The position numbers were made by a program, and so were the translations under genes. Positions 1-8,074 of a stretch of DNA of 64,000 nucleotides are shown piece by piece. The DNA comes from Bacteroidales bacterium. Its GTDB lineage: Bacteria; Bacteroidota; Bacteroidia; Bacteroidales; 4484-276. How positions within the stretch are numbered: the first letter of the stretch is position 1; every line of letters begins with the position of its first letter. The notes below the pieces were generated by a model. It did not search any database. It saw only the letters and a list, made by a program, of their open reading frames with translations, and was not told the DNA's origin. The stretch covers positions 1 through 64,000 of the forward strand of contig JACZJL010000053.1 of the NCBI GenBank assembly GCA_014860585.1. Reading direction: 5' to 3'.

Positions 1-1
1 T

Positions 2-259
2 CAGCTTAGGCGATTGGGATACAAAGTTTCTGTTGGGGTGATGAATGGCAATGAAGTTGATTTTGTGGCGCAAAAGGCCGATAAAACGGTTTATTACCAG
101 GTGGCCTATCTTTTACAAGACCCCGCAACCATCGAAAGGGAATTTGGGAATTTATTGGCTATCAACGACAATTACGAAAAGTTTGTGGTATCGCTTGATG
201 AAATGGATTTTTCTGATTACCGCGGGATTAAACACATCAAGCCGTGGGAAATCGTGTGA
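2..259 (+). CDS. DUF4143-type ATPase protein, C-terminal fragment (5' end outside window)
   Basis: Only the last 85 or so residues are present; the frame is open to the left edge, so the gene starts outside the window. The fragment reads as a restriction-fold-like segment: EVDFVAQ carries the acidic E-V-D pattern, followed by a YYQVAY strand, and the end (HIKPWEIV) resembles the C-terminus of the AAA+ ATPase plus DUF4143 proteins common in Bacteroidota. In such proteins an N-terminal ATPase domain precedes DUF4143; that part cannot be seen here. The role of these proteins is poorly known. The family assignment is from the tail alone. Confidence 0.6.
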   Translation, partial: QLRRLGYKVSVGVMNGNEVDFVAQKADKTVYYQVAYLLQDPATIEREFGNLLAINDNYEKFVVSLDEMDFSDYRGIKHIKPWEIV

Positions 260-376
260 GATCGCCATGATGAAATTGATTTCCGGATTGTGTCAAAAAT
301 GTTTTCCACGTTAATAAAAACAGATTTAGTTTTACTACTCATTTGATGTAGTCGCTTTTCATATCAAAAAAACCAA

Positions 377-384
377 TACATTTG
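377..384 (+). promoter_or_regulatory. Putative -7 box (TACATTTG) of the DoxX operon
   Basis: TACATTTG matches the Bacteroidota primary sigma factor -7 consensus TAnnTTTG and lies 22 bases before the DoxX start codon. No convincing TTG/TTTG -33 element is seen at the usual 17-23 base spacing, so this rests on the -7 box only. Confidence 0.4.
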
Positions 385-406
385 TCCGGCTAAAAATTAC
401 CGGGCG

Positions 407-883
407 ATGGACTACTCTAATGGGAAACTCACTGCACTTGTGCTGCTCAGGCTGGCGATAGGCTGGCACTTTTTTTACGAAGGGATGGTGAAGGTGCTCA
501 CACCTTCGTGGACTTCAAAAGCTTACCTGCTCGATTCGGGCGGTTTTGCAAAACCCTTCTTCGAATGGATTGCTCAAAATCCGACCCTACTTTCAATCAA
601 TGATGTTGTGAATGCCTGGGTGCTCTCGCTCGTCGGGTTCTTTCTGTTGCTGGGATTCAAGGTTCGCCCGGCTGCCCTGGCCGGAATGATTCTCCTCGGG
701 CTATATTACCTGTCGCATCCTGCATGGCCCGGGATCGAATATTTATTTCCATCTGACGGAAGCTATTTTGTCATCAACAAAACCCTGATCGAACTGGCAG
801 CAATGCTGGTCATTTTTGCGTTCCCCACCGCACACATTATCGGACTCGAAAGACTGATCTGCAAACCCCGGAAAAAGAACTAA
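407..883 (+). CDS. DoxX family membrane protein
   Basis: A 158-residue integral membrane protein with about four hydrophobic segments (roughly residues 9-25, 66-84, 87-105 and 125-145). The N-terminal LRLAIGWHFFYEGMVK segment is the DoxX/DoxD signature. DoxD is the small subunit of archaeal thiosulfate:quinone oxidoreductase, and many bacterial DoxX proteins have no known reaction. The stop codon is one base before the start of the next gene, a Tat-exported oxidoreductase, so the two are almost certainly cotranscribed and translationally coupled. I infer, without proof, that the protein could pass electrons between the periplasmic sugar oxidoreductase and the quinone pool. It is the first gene of the apparent operon. 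Confidence 0.8.
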   Translation: MDYSNGKLTALVLLRLAIGWHFFYEGMVKVLTPSWTSKAYLLDSGGFAKPFFEWIAQNPTLLSINDVVNAWVLSLVGFFLLLGFKVRPAALAGMILLGLYYLSHPAWPGIEYLFPSDGSYFVINKTLIELAAMLVIFAFPTAHIIGLERLICKPRKKN

Positions 884-884
884 G

Positions 885-2453
885 ATGGAATCAGAAAATA
901 TGACTCAAAATGGAGGGAAATTCAGCCGTCGCGATGTACTGGCAGGGCTGGCCTCAATACCGGTTTTTGGATTTCTTGGCTATGGCCTGGTAAAACATTT
1001 TACCGAGCGGAAAAGGAAAAACGTTCAACTGCTGGATGATATTGACTCAATTATCCCTAAAGGAGTTCCTCCGATTGTCCAGGGAGAAACCATCAGAATC
1101 GGCATTGTAGGCTGCGGCGGACGTGGTCGCTATCTTATGAAAGCAATGGGTTTCCTGCATCCTGACCGGATTGACCAGTTCAAAGAGTGGGCGGGAAATG
1201 ACAAGTACTGGAAAGAGTATCTCGAAGAATTTAATGCGCAGGACGACCTCAATGTAAAGATTACGGCCATTTGTGATGTATTTGAAAAAAATGCACGCAG
1301 AGGCGCTGAAACCGCCGCCAATCTTTATCGCAACGGAACCGGCGGACAAATGGCAGAAGTTCCCAAACGTTATCTTACCTACCAGGAACTGGTGGCTGCG
1401 CCCGATGTGGATGCGGTCATTATTGCCACTCCCGACCACCTGCACGTACCGGTGGCACTGGAAGCGGTGAAATACGGAAAACATGTTTACTGCGAAAAAC
1501 CACTGTCATGGACAGTGCCGGAAACTTTCGAAATCCGCCGGGCTGTGAAAGACGCTGGAATTGTGTTTCAGTTGGGGCACCAGGGCAGGCAGACAGAAAG
1601 CTATCAAATAGCAAAGTCGCTGATAAAAAAAGAGGTGATAGGAAAAATTTCGCTTATTGAGGTGTGTACCAACCGCAATGATCCCAATGGCGCCTGGGTT
1701 TATGACATTGACCCGGAAGCCAGTGAGAAAACCATTGACTGGAAGCAATTCATCGGGCCGGCGCCCTGGCATGATTTCAGCCTCGAAAGGTTTTTCAGGT
1801 GGCGCTGCTGGTGGGACTACAGCACGGGCTTAAGCGGCGATCTCTTTACCCACGAGTATGATGCACTCAATCAAATCCTCGATCTTGGAATTCCTCATTC
1901 AGCAATGGCTTCAGGTGGGATTTATTTTTACAAGGATGGCCGCACCGTCCCTGATGTGCTGAATATGGCCTTTGAATATCCCGACCGCGACCTGACCCTG
2001 CTCTACAGCGCAACACTTGCCAGTGAACGAAATCGGGGAAAAGTGATCATGGGGCACGACGCCAACATCGAACTGGATGAAACCCTGCTGGTTGTGGCCG
2101 ATCCAAAATCCACCCGGTACAAGGAGAAAATTGAGCAAGGGATCATCGAACCACACAAACCGATCTTTTCCTATGTTCCCGGCCAGGATAAGGTAGATGC
2201 CATCACCACCCCGACTGAAAAATACTTTGCCGGTCGCGGACTGCTTTATACTTATCGCGACGGGAAAACTTTCGACACGTCGCACCTGCATCTGCGCGAG
2301 TGGCTCAATTGCATCCGGCTCAACAATGGTGCACAGCCAAGCTGCGACATTGACCAGGGGTTCGAAGAAGCCATCACTGCCCACATGGGGACAATTTCCT
2401 ACCTCGAAGGCCGCCGCACCTATTGGGATGCCGTGAACGAAAAGATCGTTTAG
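885..2453 (+). CDS. Tat-exported Gfo/Idh/MocA family oxidoreductase (first)
   Basis: A 522-residue NAD(P)-type sugar dehydrogenase of the Gfo/Idh/MocA family. A twin-arginine signal (SRRDVLAG, Arg15-Arg16, then a hydrophobic stretch at 22-36) predicts export folded with its cofactor. The Rossmann dinucleotide motif GCGGRG lies at 76-81, the family EKP motif at 204-206 (Lys205 catalytic), and the second-domain D319-x3-H323 motif supplies the likely catalytic His. At 522 residues it is longer than the usual 350-400, mainly through the leader and an insertion after the first strand. A second Met at residue 6 is an alternative start; both keep the signal. Exported members oxidise sugars or glycosides at a ring hydroxyl. 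It is flanked by DoxX and by another family member in the same direction. Confidence 0.88.
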   Translation: MESENMTQNGGKFSRRDVLAGLASIPVFGFLGYGLVKHFTERKRKNVQLLDDIDSIIPKGVPPIVQGETIRIGIVGCGGRGRYLMKAMGFLHPDRIDQFKEWAGNDKYWKEYLEEFNAQDDLNVKITAICDVFEKNARRGAETAANLYRNGTGGQMAEVPKRYLTYQELVAAPDVDAVIIATPDHLHVPVALEAVKYGKHVYCEKPLSWTVPETFEIRRAVKDAGIVFQLGHQGRQTESYQIAKSLIKKEVIGKISLIEVCTNRNDPNGAWVYDIDPEASEKTIDWKQFIGPAPWHDFSLERFFRWRCWWDYSTGLSGDLFTHEYDALNQILDLGIPHSAMASGGIYFYKDGRTVPDVLNMAFEYPDRDLTLLYSATLASERNRGKVIMGHDANIELDETLLVVADPKSTRYKEKIEQGIIEPHKPIFSYVPGQDKVDAITTPTEKYFAGRGLLYTYRDGKTFDTSHLHLREWLNCIRLNNGAQPSCDIDQGFEEAITAHMGTISYLEGRRTYWDAVNEKIV

Positions 2454-2473
2454 CTTTTTAAAAGAACAAAGAA

Positions 2474-3535
2474 ATGAACAAAACAAACAGTACCCGGCGA
2501 AGGATCAAAACGGCAATTGCCGGTTTCGGACTGTCGGGCAGGGTCTTTCACGCCCCATTTGTAAACACGAATTCAAAATTCCAACTGCATTCCATCGTGA
2601 CTTCGGGTGATGAAGCAAAGAAAAATTATCCCGATGTAAAAATCGTAAGGAATTTCAAATCAATTATCGAAAATCCGGCCATCGGGCTTGTCGTGATTTG
2701 TACCCCGCATCATCTGCACACCGAACAGGCATGTATGGCGCTTGAGCGGGGCAAGCATGTCGTAATCGAAAAGCCGGTAGCTATGACCAGCGGTGAAATT
2801 GAACAAATCATCGCAACCTCCGAAAAATATGGTAAAATGGTTTTTCCCTACCACAACCGCCGCTGGGATGGCGATTTAATGACGATCCGGCATTTGATAA
2901 AGGAAGGTTATTTGGGAGAGGTGCTCGATTTTGAATCCCATTTCGATCGCTACAGTCCGGAAGTGCTGAGGGCTGAATGGCGCTACAACAATCCGGACGG
3001 TGGAGGAACTTTGTTCGACCTTGGTCCACATCTGATTGACCAGGCGATAGCCCTCTTCGGAAAACCGCAATCGGTTTGGTGTCTTTTGCACAACCAGCGT
3101 GAAGGGAGTAAAGTGAACGACAGCTTCGATTTGAAACTCATTTACCCAAAACTTACAGCGACCCTCCGCGCCAGTGTTTTTGTAAAAGAAACCGGCCCGC
3201 GTTTCCAGGTTCATGGAACGCTGGGTTCTTTCAATAAATATGGTCTCGACACCCAGGAAGCCGCTTTGAAAGCAGGTAAAATGCCGGGAAGCAAGAACTT
3301 TGGTGTTGACCTGGCAAAGAACTACGGCATTTTAAATTCTGTGGCCAATGATAAATCGCTACGGTTAAAATATGCTACAATGCCAGGATTTTACATGGGT
3401 TTTTATGAAGATGTTTATGCGGCAATCAACGGGCAAAAATCACCAGAAGTAACTGCTGAAGATGCTCTGCTGAATCTTCAGATTATTGAAGCGGCATTCC
3501 GGAGCTATGTAGAAAGAAGAATTATAGACATTTAA
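2474..3535 (+). CDS. Cytoplasmic Gfo/Idh/MocA family oxidoreductase
   Basis: A 353-residue dehydrogenase of normal family length with no signal peptide, so it is cytoplasmic. The Rossmann motif GFGLSG is near residues 17-22, EKP is at 99-101 with catalytic Lys100, and the D182-x3-H186 motif follows the GGTLFDLGPH segment. The overall sequence resembles the YdgJ/YulF-type oxidoreductases. It lies 20 bases after the first exported oxidoreductase and 10 bases before the TIM-barrel gene. I infer that it reduces an imported keto-sugar back to the ordinary sugar, the cytoplasmic counterpart of the exported oxidoreductases. The substrate cannot be read from sequence. Confidence 0.88.
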   Translation: MNKTNSTRRRIKTAIAGFGLSGRVFHAPFVNTNSKFQLHSIVTSGDEAKKNYPDVKIVRNFKSIIENPAIGLVVICTPHHLHTEQACMALERGKHVVIEKPVAMTSGEIEQIIATSEKYGKMVFPYHNRRWDGDLMTIRHLIKEGYLGEVLDFESHFDRYSPEVLRAEWRYNNPDGGGTLFDLGPHLIDQAIALFGKPQSVWCLLHNQREGSKVNDSFDLKLIYPKLTATLRASVFVKETGPRFQVHGTLGSFNKYGLDTQEAALKAGKMPGSKNFGVDLAKNYGILNSVANDKSLRLKYATMPGFYMGFYEDVYAAINGQKSPEVTAEDALLNLQIIEAAFRSYVERRIIDI

Positions 3536-3545
3536 TCTTTAAAAT

Positions 3546-4427
3546 ATGGAATCGAAAAAGAAAAATGGAATTTTAACCACACGAAGGACATTTCTTAAAT
3601 CCCTACCGGTTTTTTCAGCTGGAGCTTTCCTGCCTTTAGCACTTAAAGATGCCTCTGCTGCCCTGGTTCCCGGTGACAAGAAAATAGCCATCCAGCTTTG
3701 GAGCCTTCGCGACATACTGAAAGATGATTTGCAGGGTGTGTTGGCGCAAATCAGCCGGCTGGGCTTTACAGGGATTGAGCCGTATGGTTTTGATGGGAAA
3801 TTTTACGGTGTTGAAGCAAAGGAATTCAGGAAAATCTGCTCAGATCTGAAACTGGAAATTTATAGCACACACACCGGAATTACTGCCGACAATGCAGATT
3901 TTTATTCCGAAAAAGCAGTGGATGTGGGCATGCAATACCTTGTATTACCGTCATTTGCAGGACGTCCAGACAAAACTGCTGCCGATTTTCAGAACCTTGC
4001 TGAAGAGATGAACCGGATCGGTGAAACCTGCAAACAATACAACCTCCGCTTTGGATATCATAACCACGATTTTGAATTTCGGATGATTGACGATGTACTT
4101 CTTTACGAGATTCTTCTCAAGGAAACAGATCCTGATTTGGTTTTTTTCCAGCCCGACACCTACTTTTTTGCAAAAGCAGGATACAACCTGCCGGATTTCA
4201 TTCATCGCTATCCCGGGCGTTTTCTAACCTGGCACATCAAGGACCGGAACAATGACGGCGACAGCTGCATCATTGGCAACGGAAGGATTGATTTCAAGAA
4301 CATCCTGAATTCGTCTGCCAAAGCTGGTCTTGAATTGATGATTTACGAGCAGGAACACTGTTCCGAGGGCTCTCCGATCCACTGTGCAGAGCAAAGTTTA
4401 CAATACATTCATTCACATTTACTTTAA
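3546..4427 (+). CDS. Tat-exported sugar phosphate isomerase/epimerase-like TIM-barrel protein
   Basis: A 293-residue protein of the AP-endonuclease-2/xylose-isomerase-like TIM-barrel family (PF01261 type). The N-terminus has a twin-arginine motif (TRRTFLKS, Arg13-Arg14) and an Ala-rich cleavage region ending near DASA. The IQLWSLRD strand, GIEPYGF with a metal-binding Glu, the YHNHDFEF segment with paired His, and WHIKDRN near the C-terminus are the usual metal-site strands. Exported members occur beside Gfo/Idh/MocA and DUF1080 genes in Bacteroidota. There they act in keto-glycoside chemistry (elimination, hydration or isomerisation) rather than on sugar phosphates. The name is therefore a family label; the precise reaction here is unknown. 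Confidence 0.85.
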   Translation: MESKKKNGILTTRRTFLKSLPVFSAGAFLPLALKDASAALVPGDKKIAIQLWSLRDILKDDLQGVLAQISRLGFTGIEPYGFDGKFYGVEAKEFRKICSDLKLEIYSTHTGITADNADFYSEKAVDVGMQYLVLPSFAGRPDKTAADFQNLAEEMNRIGETCKQYNLRFGYHNHDFEFRMIDDVLLYEILLKETDPDLVFFQPDTYFFAKAGYNLPDFIHRYPGRFLTWHIKDRNNDGDSCIIGNGRIDFKNILNSSAKAGLELMIYEQEHCSEGSPIHCAEQSLQYIHSHLL

Positions 4428-4443
4428 CCAAAAAATTAGAGCT

Positions 4444-5928
4444 ATGGAAGAAACTGACAACTTGAAAAGCGGAATCGATCGCCGGGCATTTCTTCGCAAC
4501 GCAGCCGTGGCATCAGCCGGGTTTATAATTTTGCCAAGCAAGGTTATTTCGGGACTTGGTTATAAAATGCCAAGCGACAAGCTGAATATCGTAGGAATTG
4601 GGGTTGGCGGTCGCGGAGGCGGTGTGATCAGGGCTTGTAAAAGTGAAAACATTTTGGCGTTGTGCGATGTTGACTGGAAATATGCGGCCAAAATTTTCGG
4701 TGAATTTCCCGATGCAAAGAAGTTTTACGACTGGCGGGTACTGTTCGATGAGCTGGGAGATTCGATTGATGCAGTGGTGGTGGGCACACCCGATCATACC
4801 CATGCAATCATCAGCCTGAATGCCATGAAACTCGGAAAGCATGTTTACTGTGAAAAGCCATTGACCCATTCAGTTTGGGAATCGCGGCAAATGGCAGAAG
4901 TTGCAAGGGAATATAAAGTTGCAACACAAATGGGCAACCAGGGCAATTCCGGTGAAGGAATCCGGCAGGTTTGCGAATGGGTTTGGGATGGCGCCATCGG
5001 CGAAGTGAAAGAAGCCCATGCCTGGACTAACCGTCCTATCTGGCCTCAGGGGCTCGAACGTCCGACAGAAGTAATGACGGTACCCGACACACTGAAATGG
5101 GATCTTTTCCTCGGCCCGGCGCGGGAACGCCCTTACCATCCACTTTACACGCCATGGAACTGGCGCGGCTGGTGGGACTTTGGCACTGGCGCCCTGGGCG
5201 ACATGGCCTGCCACATCATGGACCCGATTTTTATGTCGCTTAAATTGAAATATCCAACGAAAGTGCAGGGAAGCTCCTCTCTTTTTAATACCGAATCTCC
5301 ACCCCTTTCCGAGGTGGTGAAATACGTTTTCCCCTCCCGCGAAAAGTTCAGAAACCTCAACATGCCCGAAGTTACGGTAAACTGGTGGGATGGAGGACTA
5401 CTCCCCCCCCGCCCCGAAGGACTTCCCGATGGAGAACTTATGGGCCGCGACCCCAACGGAGGATGCATGCTCATTGGCACAAAAGGGACGATTATGACCG
5501 GTTGTTACGGGCGAAATCCATTTCTCCTTCCGCTTGATTATGACAAGGATTACAAGCGCCCCGCACCGGAAATGCGCAGAATTGAAGCCGGTCACGAGAT
5601 GGACTGGGTACGCGCCTGCAAGGAAAGCCCGGAAAGCAGGGTGGAGGCAACATCCAACTTCAGCTATTCCGGCCCTATGAACGAAATGGTGGTGATGGGT
5701 GTAGTGGCTGTAAGGTTGCAGGACCTTAAACGCGAATTATTGTGGGACGGCGAAAAAATGCAATTCACTAACATCAACAATTCGGACGAGATCAGGGTAG
5801 TACTGAGCGACAAATTTGAGATCATTGACGGGCATCCCCATTTCGACACAAAACATGAAACCATCAATGCCAAACAGGCAGCCGATGAATACATTAAACA
5901 TACTTACCGGCAGGGGTGGAGTATTTAG
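4444..5928 (+). CDS. Tat-exported Gfo/Idh/MocA family oxidoreductase (second)
   Basis: A 494-residue exported dehydrogenase. I chose the ATG at 4444 because it places a clean twin-arginine motif (DRRAFLRN) about 12 residues in and avoids the overlap with the preceding gene that an in-frame start at 4384 would create. The Rossmann motif GVGGRGGG follows the leader. EKP lies at 137-139 and D253-x3-H257 in GDMACH provides the likely catalytic His. The shared W-G-W-W-D-F-G-x-G segment before GDMACH also occurs in the first exported enzyme, so the two are diverged paralogues. They probably act on different positions or linkages of the same class of glycosides. It is followed 52 bases later by the DUF1080 lipoprotein. 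Confidence 0.88.
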   Translation: MEETDNLKSGIDRRAFLRNAAVASAGFIILPSKVISGLGYKMPSDKLNIVGIGVGGRGGGVIRACKSENILALCDVDWKYAAKIFGEFPDAKKFYDWRVLFDELGDSIDAVVVGTPDHTHAIISLNAMKLGKHVYCEKPLTHSVWESRQMAEVAREYKVATQMGNQGNSGEGIRQVCEWVWDGAIGEVKEAHAWTNRPIWPQGLERPTEVMTVPDTLKWDLFLGPARERPYHPLYTPWNWRGWWDFGTGALGDMACHIMDPIFMSLKLKYPTKVQGSSSLFNTESPPLSEVVKYVFPSREKFRNLNMPEVTVNWWDGGLLPPRPEGLPDGELMGRDPNGGCMLIGTKGTIMTGCYGRNPFLLPLDYDKDYKRPAPEMRRIEAGHEMDWVRACKESPESRVEATSNFSYSGPMNEMVVMGVVAVRLQDLKRELLWDGEKMQFTNINNSDEIRVVLSDKFEIIDGHPHFDTKHETINAKQAADEYIKHTYRQGWSI

Positions 5929-5980
5929 AATTGAAATTTCTTATCTCATTATTTCTTAATCATTTTAAAAGGAAAACAAA

Positions 5981-6748
5981 ATGAAGAATCTGATTTATTT
6001 AGTGATTGTTGCTTTTGCTTTTGCAGCCTGTGGAGGCCAGCAACCAAAAGCTACAGATGAGCAAGCCGCTGCGGAAGAAGTAGCTGTGGACAATGCACTC
6101 ACCGAAGCCGAAATTGCCGACGGCTGGATGTTGTTATTTGACGGTAATGAACCCGGCAAATGGCGTGGTTACAACAAAGATTTTTTTCCTAATGGCTGGG
6201 AAGTGGCCGATGGCATGTTGCGGTGTATCGGTTCAGGTCGCGGTGAAGCCGGCTCTTTGGTAGGTGGCGACATCATTTACGATGAGAAATTTCAAAACTT
6301 TGAGTTGTCCCTCGAGTGGAAGATTTCACCTGGCGGAAACAGCGGTATCTTTTACCTCGCTCAGGAATTGCCCGACAAAACCATCTGGCAAACATCACCC
6401 GAAATGCAGGTGCTCGACAACACCACGCATCCCGATGGTCGCGAGGGTGTGCACAGCGCAGGAGCTCTGTATGATATGATCGGCGTTTCGCAGGACAAAG
6501 TAAAACCGGTAGGTGAGTGGAACCAGGTGAAAATCCTTGTTTTCAAAGGGCTGGTCGAACACTGGCTGAACGGTGAACTGGTCGTGAAATACCACCTTTG
6601 GACTCCCGAATGGTACGACATGGTGGCCAAAAGTAAATTTCCGCAATATAATCCCGACTGGGCTGAAGTTGCTCAGGAAGGTTTTATCGGTTTGCAGGAT
6701 CACGGCGACGATGTGTGGTACAAAAATATCAAGCTGAAGAGGTTGTAG
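5981..6748 (+). CDS. DUF1080 lipoprotein (3-keto-disaccharide hydrolase family)
   Basis: A 255-residue lipoprotein: a short hydrophobic leader ends in AFAACGG, giving a lipobox Cys at about residue 17, followed by an Ala/Glu-rich linker and one DUF1080 domain from about residue 44 (DGWMLLFDG) to the end. DUF1080 has a concanavalin-like beta-sandwich, and characterised members cleave 3-keto-glycosides (Pfam name 3keto-disac_hyd). The GNSGIFY and WNQVKI segments are typical. A Shine-Dalgarno-like AAAGGA precedes the ATG. Together with the two exported oxidoreductases it completes an oxidise-then-cleave pair in the periplasm. The lipid anchor could face either side of the outer membrane; no surface-export signal (SDDDD-like) is obvious. 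Confidence 0.9.
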   Translation: MKNLIYLVIVAFAFAACGGQQPKATDEQAAAEEVAVDNALTEAEIADGWMLLFDGNEPGKWRGYNKDFFPNGWEVADGMLRCIGSGRGEAGSLVGGDIIYDEKFQNFELSLEWKISPGGNSGIFYLAQELPDKTIWQTSPEMQVLDNTTHPDGREGVHSAGALYDMIGVSQDKVKPVGEWNQVKILVFKGLVEHWLNGELVVKYHLWTPEWYDMVAKSKFPQYNPDWAEVAQEGFIGLQDHGDDVWYKNIKLKRL

Positions 6749-6763
6749 GATAGAGTCTCAAAA

Positions 6764-6844
6764 CCCTGACAGGTCTGAAAGACTCTTTCAGGTTTGGGAA
6801 AATGATTGTTCTCGAAACCTGTCAGGGGACGAAGTACCTGACAG
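6764..6844. repeat. Inverted repeat of the CCTGACAGG family between DUF1080 and permease genes
   Basis: CCCTGACAGGT at 6764-6774 and its exact reverse complement ACCTGTCAGGG at 6817-6827 form an 11-bp inverted repeat with about 42 bases between the arms; a third half-copy, ACCTGACAG, follows at 6836-6844. The same core recurs as a hairpin at 61163-61195. It sits in the only sizeable gap (125 bases) of the sugar operon and could act as an attenuator or an mRNA-stabilising structure. No T-tract directly follows the right arm, although a T run lies at 6847-6853. Confidence 0.7.
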
Positions 6845-6873
6845 TGTTTTTTTAATCAAATTAATCAATATTT

Positions 6874-8052
6874 ATGTCAAAAAACAAAACGTTCCCGATT
6901 TTTCTCGCTTTTCTGGCGATGGGTTTTGGCGATGTAGTTGGTCCTCTGGTCTCACTTGTCAAGGATTCTTTCCAGGTTTCCAATTTCGTGGCTTCGTTGA
7001 TGACCACCAGTGGATTCATTATGTTTGGTGTGCTTTCGATTCCGTTGGGTGTTTTTCAGGATACCAGGGGAAAAAAGTTTGTGCTTTCGATGGGTTTACT
7101 TATCGCACTCTTTGGATTGCTGATTCCCATTGCCTTTGGAATGTACGGACCGGCAGTTGAACTTGAAACCGGCTCCAATATAAAACTTTACGCCCTTTTT
7201 GCCTCCATCTTCCTGCTTGGCGCCGGAGCTACAACTCTCCAGGTTGCCGGAAATCCTATCATGCGCGATGTTTCGGATGAAGGAAAATACTCCAGTAACC
7301 TTTCACTTGGCCAATCCATCAAAGCCATCGGCTCGTCCATGGGATTTTTAATTCCTCCGGCAGTTGCTGTTTGGTTCGGGCTGGACTGGACAGTACTATT
7401 CCCACTATTTGCCATCATCCTTCTCATCACATTCGTTTGGGTCAGAACCATCAACATTAAAGAAATGAAATCTCTGGATGCCATTCCGGCGACTTTTATG
7501 TCGAGTGTGTCGTTGTTGAGGAACCCTTTTGTGTTGTCAATGGTAGCGGCCATATTCCTTTACGTCGGTGCAGAGGTATCGATGAGTGCGCAAATTCCCA
7601 TCTTGATGGCAAATGGTTATGGCATCAGTGATTTTGGTTTATGGCTGGCGTGGGCACTTTTCTTCCTGCCAATTTTTATCGGAAGATTGTCCGGGGCAAT
7701 CATCCTCAGGTCAATGAAAGCTGGAAAATTTTTGATCATCAGTGTATTGCTTTCGATTTTCGGGATGTTGATGTTGTTTTTTGGGAGCCAGTATTTTGCT
7801 TTTGCCGGAATTTTTATGGTTGGCCTCGGCTTTGCCAATATCTTCCCGCTCATATTTTCAATCACAGTGGATACTATGCCCGGGCGTGCCAACGAACTCT
7901 CGGGACTGATGGTCATGGCCATTGTTGGAGGGGCAGTAATCCCTCCAATTACAGGTGCTGTAGCGGATATCAGCGTGATGCTGGGGTTTGTGGCGCCGGC
8001 CGTTTGTATTTTCTACATCCTTCTGGTAGCCATGAAATCGCTGAAAAAATAA
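6874..8052 (+). CDS. FucP-like MFS sugar permease
   Basis: A 392-residue major facilitator with about 12 hydrophobic segments. The N-terminal half has FLAMGFGDVVGPLVSLVK followed by a conserved loop near SIPLGVFQDTRGKKFVL, like the loop 2-3 motif of the fucose:proton symporter branch (FHS). The sequence TLQVAGNPIMRD in the middle is highly typical of that branch (FucP, GluP). It probably imports a monosaccharide or keto-sugar across the inner membrane by proton symport. It follows the DUF1080 gene and precedes the beta-mannosidase gene by 22 bases. I infer that it delivers periplasmic cleavage products to the cytoplasmic oxidoreductase. The substrate is unknown. Confidence 0.85.
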   Translation: MSKNKTFPIFLAFLAMGFGDVVGPLVSLVKDSFQVSNFVASLMTTSGFIMFGVLSIPLGVFQDTRGKKFVLSMGLLIALFGLLIPIAFGMYGPAVELETGSNIKLYALFASIFLLGAGATTLQVAGNPIMRDVSDEGKYSSNLSLGQSIKAIGSSMGFLIPPAVAVWFGLDWTVLFPLFAIILLITFVWVRTINIKEMKSLDAIPATFMSSVSLLRNPFVLSMVAAIFLYVGAEVSMSAQIPILMANGYGISDFGLWLAWALFFLPIFIGRLSGAIILRSMKAGKFLIISVLLSIFGMLMLFFGSQYFAFAGIFMVGLGFANIFPLIFSITVDTMPGRANELSGLMVMAIVGGAVIPPITGAVADISVMLGFVAPAVCIFYILLVAMKSLKK

Positions 8053-8074
8053 CCCTACGGCTAAAGTCATTTTT

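Noticed and set aside
3546-4427. Calling the TIM-barrel protein a xylose isomerase or endonuclease
   Set aside because: Only the fold and general metal-site pattern are visible, and a Tat leader places it outside the cytoplasm, where these activities are not expected.
4384-4443. Upstream start for the second exported Gfo/Idh/MocA gene
   Set aside because: It overlaps the preceding gene by 44 bases and puts 20 unrelated residues before the Tat leader; the ATG at 4444 gives a normal leader.
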